13,570 nucleotides of DNA, taken from Claveliimonas stercoravium (lineage in GTDB: Bacteria > Bacillota > Clostridia > Lachnospirales > Lachnospiraceae). The DNA lies in the NCBI GenBank assembly GCA_019117345.1, contig DWZW01000193.1, forward strand, positions 1 through 13,570, written 5' to 3'. Shown here in pieces: positions 13,317 to 13,570 of the stretch (position 1 is its first letter; each line of letters opens with the position of its first letter). The notes beneath the pieces are model-generated. The model worked only from the letters and a program-made list of their open reading frames with translations, searched no databases and was not told where the DNA came from. Made by a program: the position numbers and the translations under genes.

Positions 13317-13570
13317 CTGCTCCCTTTGCCAGTTCCGGGCACCTGGTGCAGGGCCCGGAACTGGCGGGGCGTCAGGGTGGTATACTTTTTGAACTGCTTG
13401 GAGAAGGAGAAGCTGTCCGGATACCCTGTCCGTGCGGCAATCTCCTGCACGGACAGATCGTCCTGCAGGAGAAGCTCCTTGGCGTTGTTCAGACGCTTCT
13501 GTATGAGGTAGGTGTGGGGAGGGATCTGGAATTCCTGGCGGAACAGCTTCCGGAAATTCTCATATCCAAG
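13313..13570 (-). CDS. AraC-family transcriptional regulator, C-terminal HTH domain; 5' end outside the window
   Basis: The minus strand is open from base 13570 to a TAG at 13315-13313, giving 85 residues of an AraC/XylS DNA-binding domain. The visible part includes the end of the first helix-turn-helix (LGYENFRKLFRQEFQIPPHTYL), the linker helix QKRLNNAKELLL, and the second helix-turn-helix (VQEIAARTGYPDSFSFSKQFKKYTTLTPRQFR), which matches the family signature. The sensory N-terminal domain is beyond the window. It converges on the MATE gene and their stop codons overlap. Regulation of the pump or of genes to the right is possible; the effector cannot be seen. Confidence 0.92.
   Translation of the reverse strand, partial: LGYENFRKLFRQEFQIPPHTYLIQKRLNNAKELLLQDDLSVQEIAARTGYPDSFSFSKQFKKYTTLTPRQFRALHQVPGTGKGSS
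13328..13365. repeat. Perfect 13-base inverted repeat inside the AraC-type gene tail
   Basis: GCCAGTTCCGGGC (13328-13340) and GCCCGGAACTGGC (13353-13365) are exact reverse complements around 12 bases. It lies in the last codons of the AraC-type gene, just past the MATE stop, so it could act as a shared hairpin for both convergent transcripts. No T run follows on either strand, so it is not a classical intrinsic terminator. Confidence 0.7.

Overview
The window (about 55-57% G+C in its coding parts) looks like a chromosomal segment of a Gram-positive anaerobe of the Clostridia, most likely a Lachnospiraceae-type gut bacterium. The evidence is the combination of an A-type flavodiiron protein with a TM1266-like hydrogenase-system regulator, the LL-diaminopimelate aminotransferase route to lysine and peptidoglycan, AGGAGG-type ribosome binding sites, an M-box magnesium riboswitch and a ferredoxin-tailed aldo/keto reductase. 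The species cannot be named from this sequence alone.

Left part (1-3148, + strand): the C-terminal half of a flavodiiron protein overlaps a small ACT-like regulator. A strong hairpin with a T8 tract follows, then dapF and dapL, the last steps of meso-diaminopimelate synthesis, closed by a 45-base near-perfect palindrome. Middle left (3149-4260): an A+T-richer, gene-poor stretch. It holds a frameshifted remnant of an unrecognised gene and a tRNA-Gln(CTG)/tRNA-Pro(CGG) pair on the minus strand with its own promoter and terminator.

Centre (4268-10805): on the minus strand, a TetR-family regulator followed by an aldo/keto reductase. Diverging from them is a tight five-gene operon: an SCP2-type lipid-binding protein, a membrane-anchored alpha/beta hydrolase, a stand-alone condensation-domain acyltransferase, an acyl carrier protein and an AMP-forming acyl ligase. 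The leader carries a clear promoter with two GACC-N3-GGYC operator-like sites placed where a TetR repressor would block it. Together these genes look like a compact route that activates a carboxylic (probably fatty) acid, loads it on a carrier and transfers it to an acceptor. I do not recognise a described product, and this is the best candidate here for an undescribed system.

Right part (10806-13570): a strong promoter and an intact M-box (ykoK-type) Mg2+ riboswitch with its terminator remain, but the magnesium P-type ATPase (mgtA-like) they should control has been reduced to its last ~141 codons. Between riboswitch and remnant lie a small 43-residue ORF, a second strong terminator, and an orphan gene start spliced onto the remnant. 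A MATE-family efflux pump with its own promoter and TTG start follows. It converges with, and overlaps by one stop codon, the C-terminal helix-turn-helix domain of an AraC-family regulator running off the end of the window.
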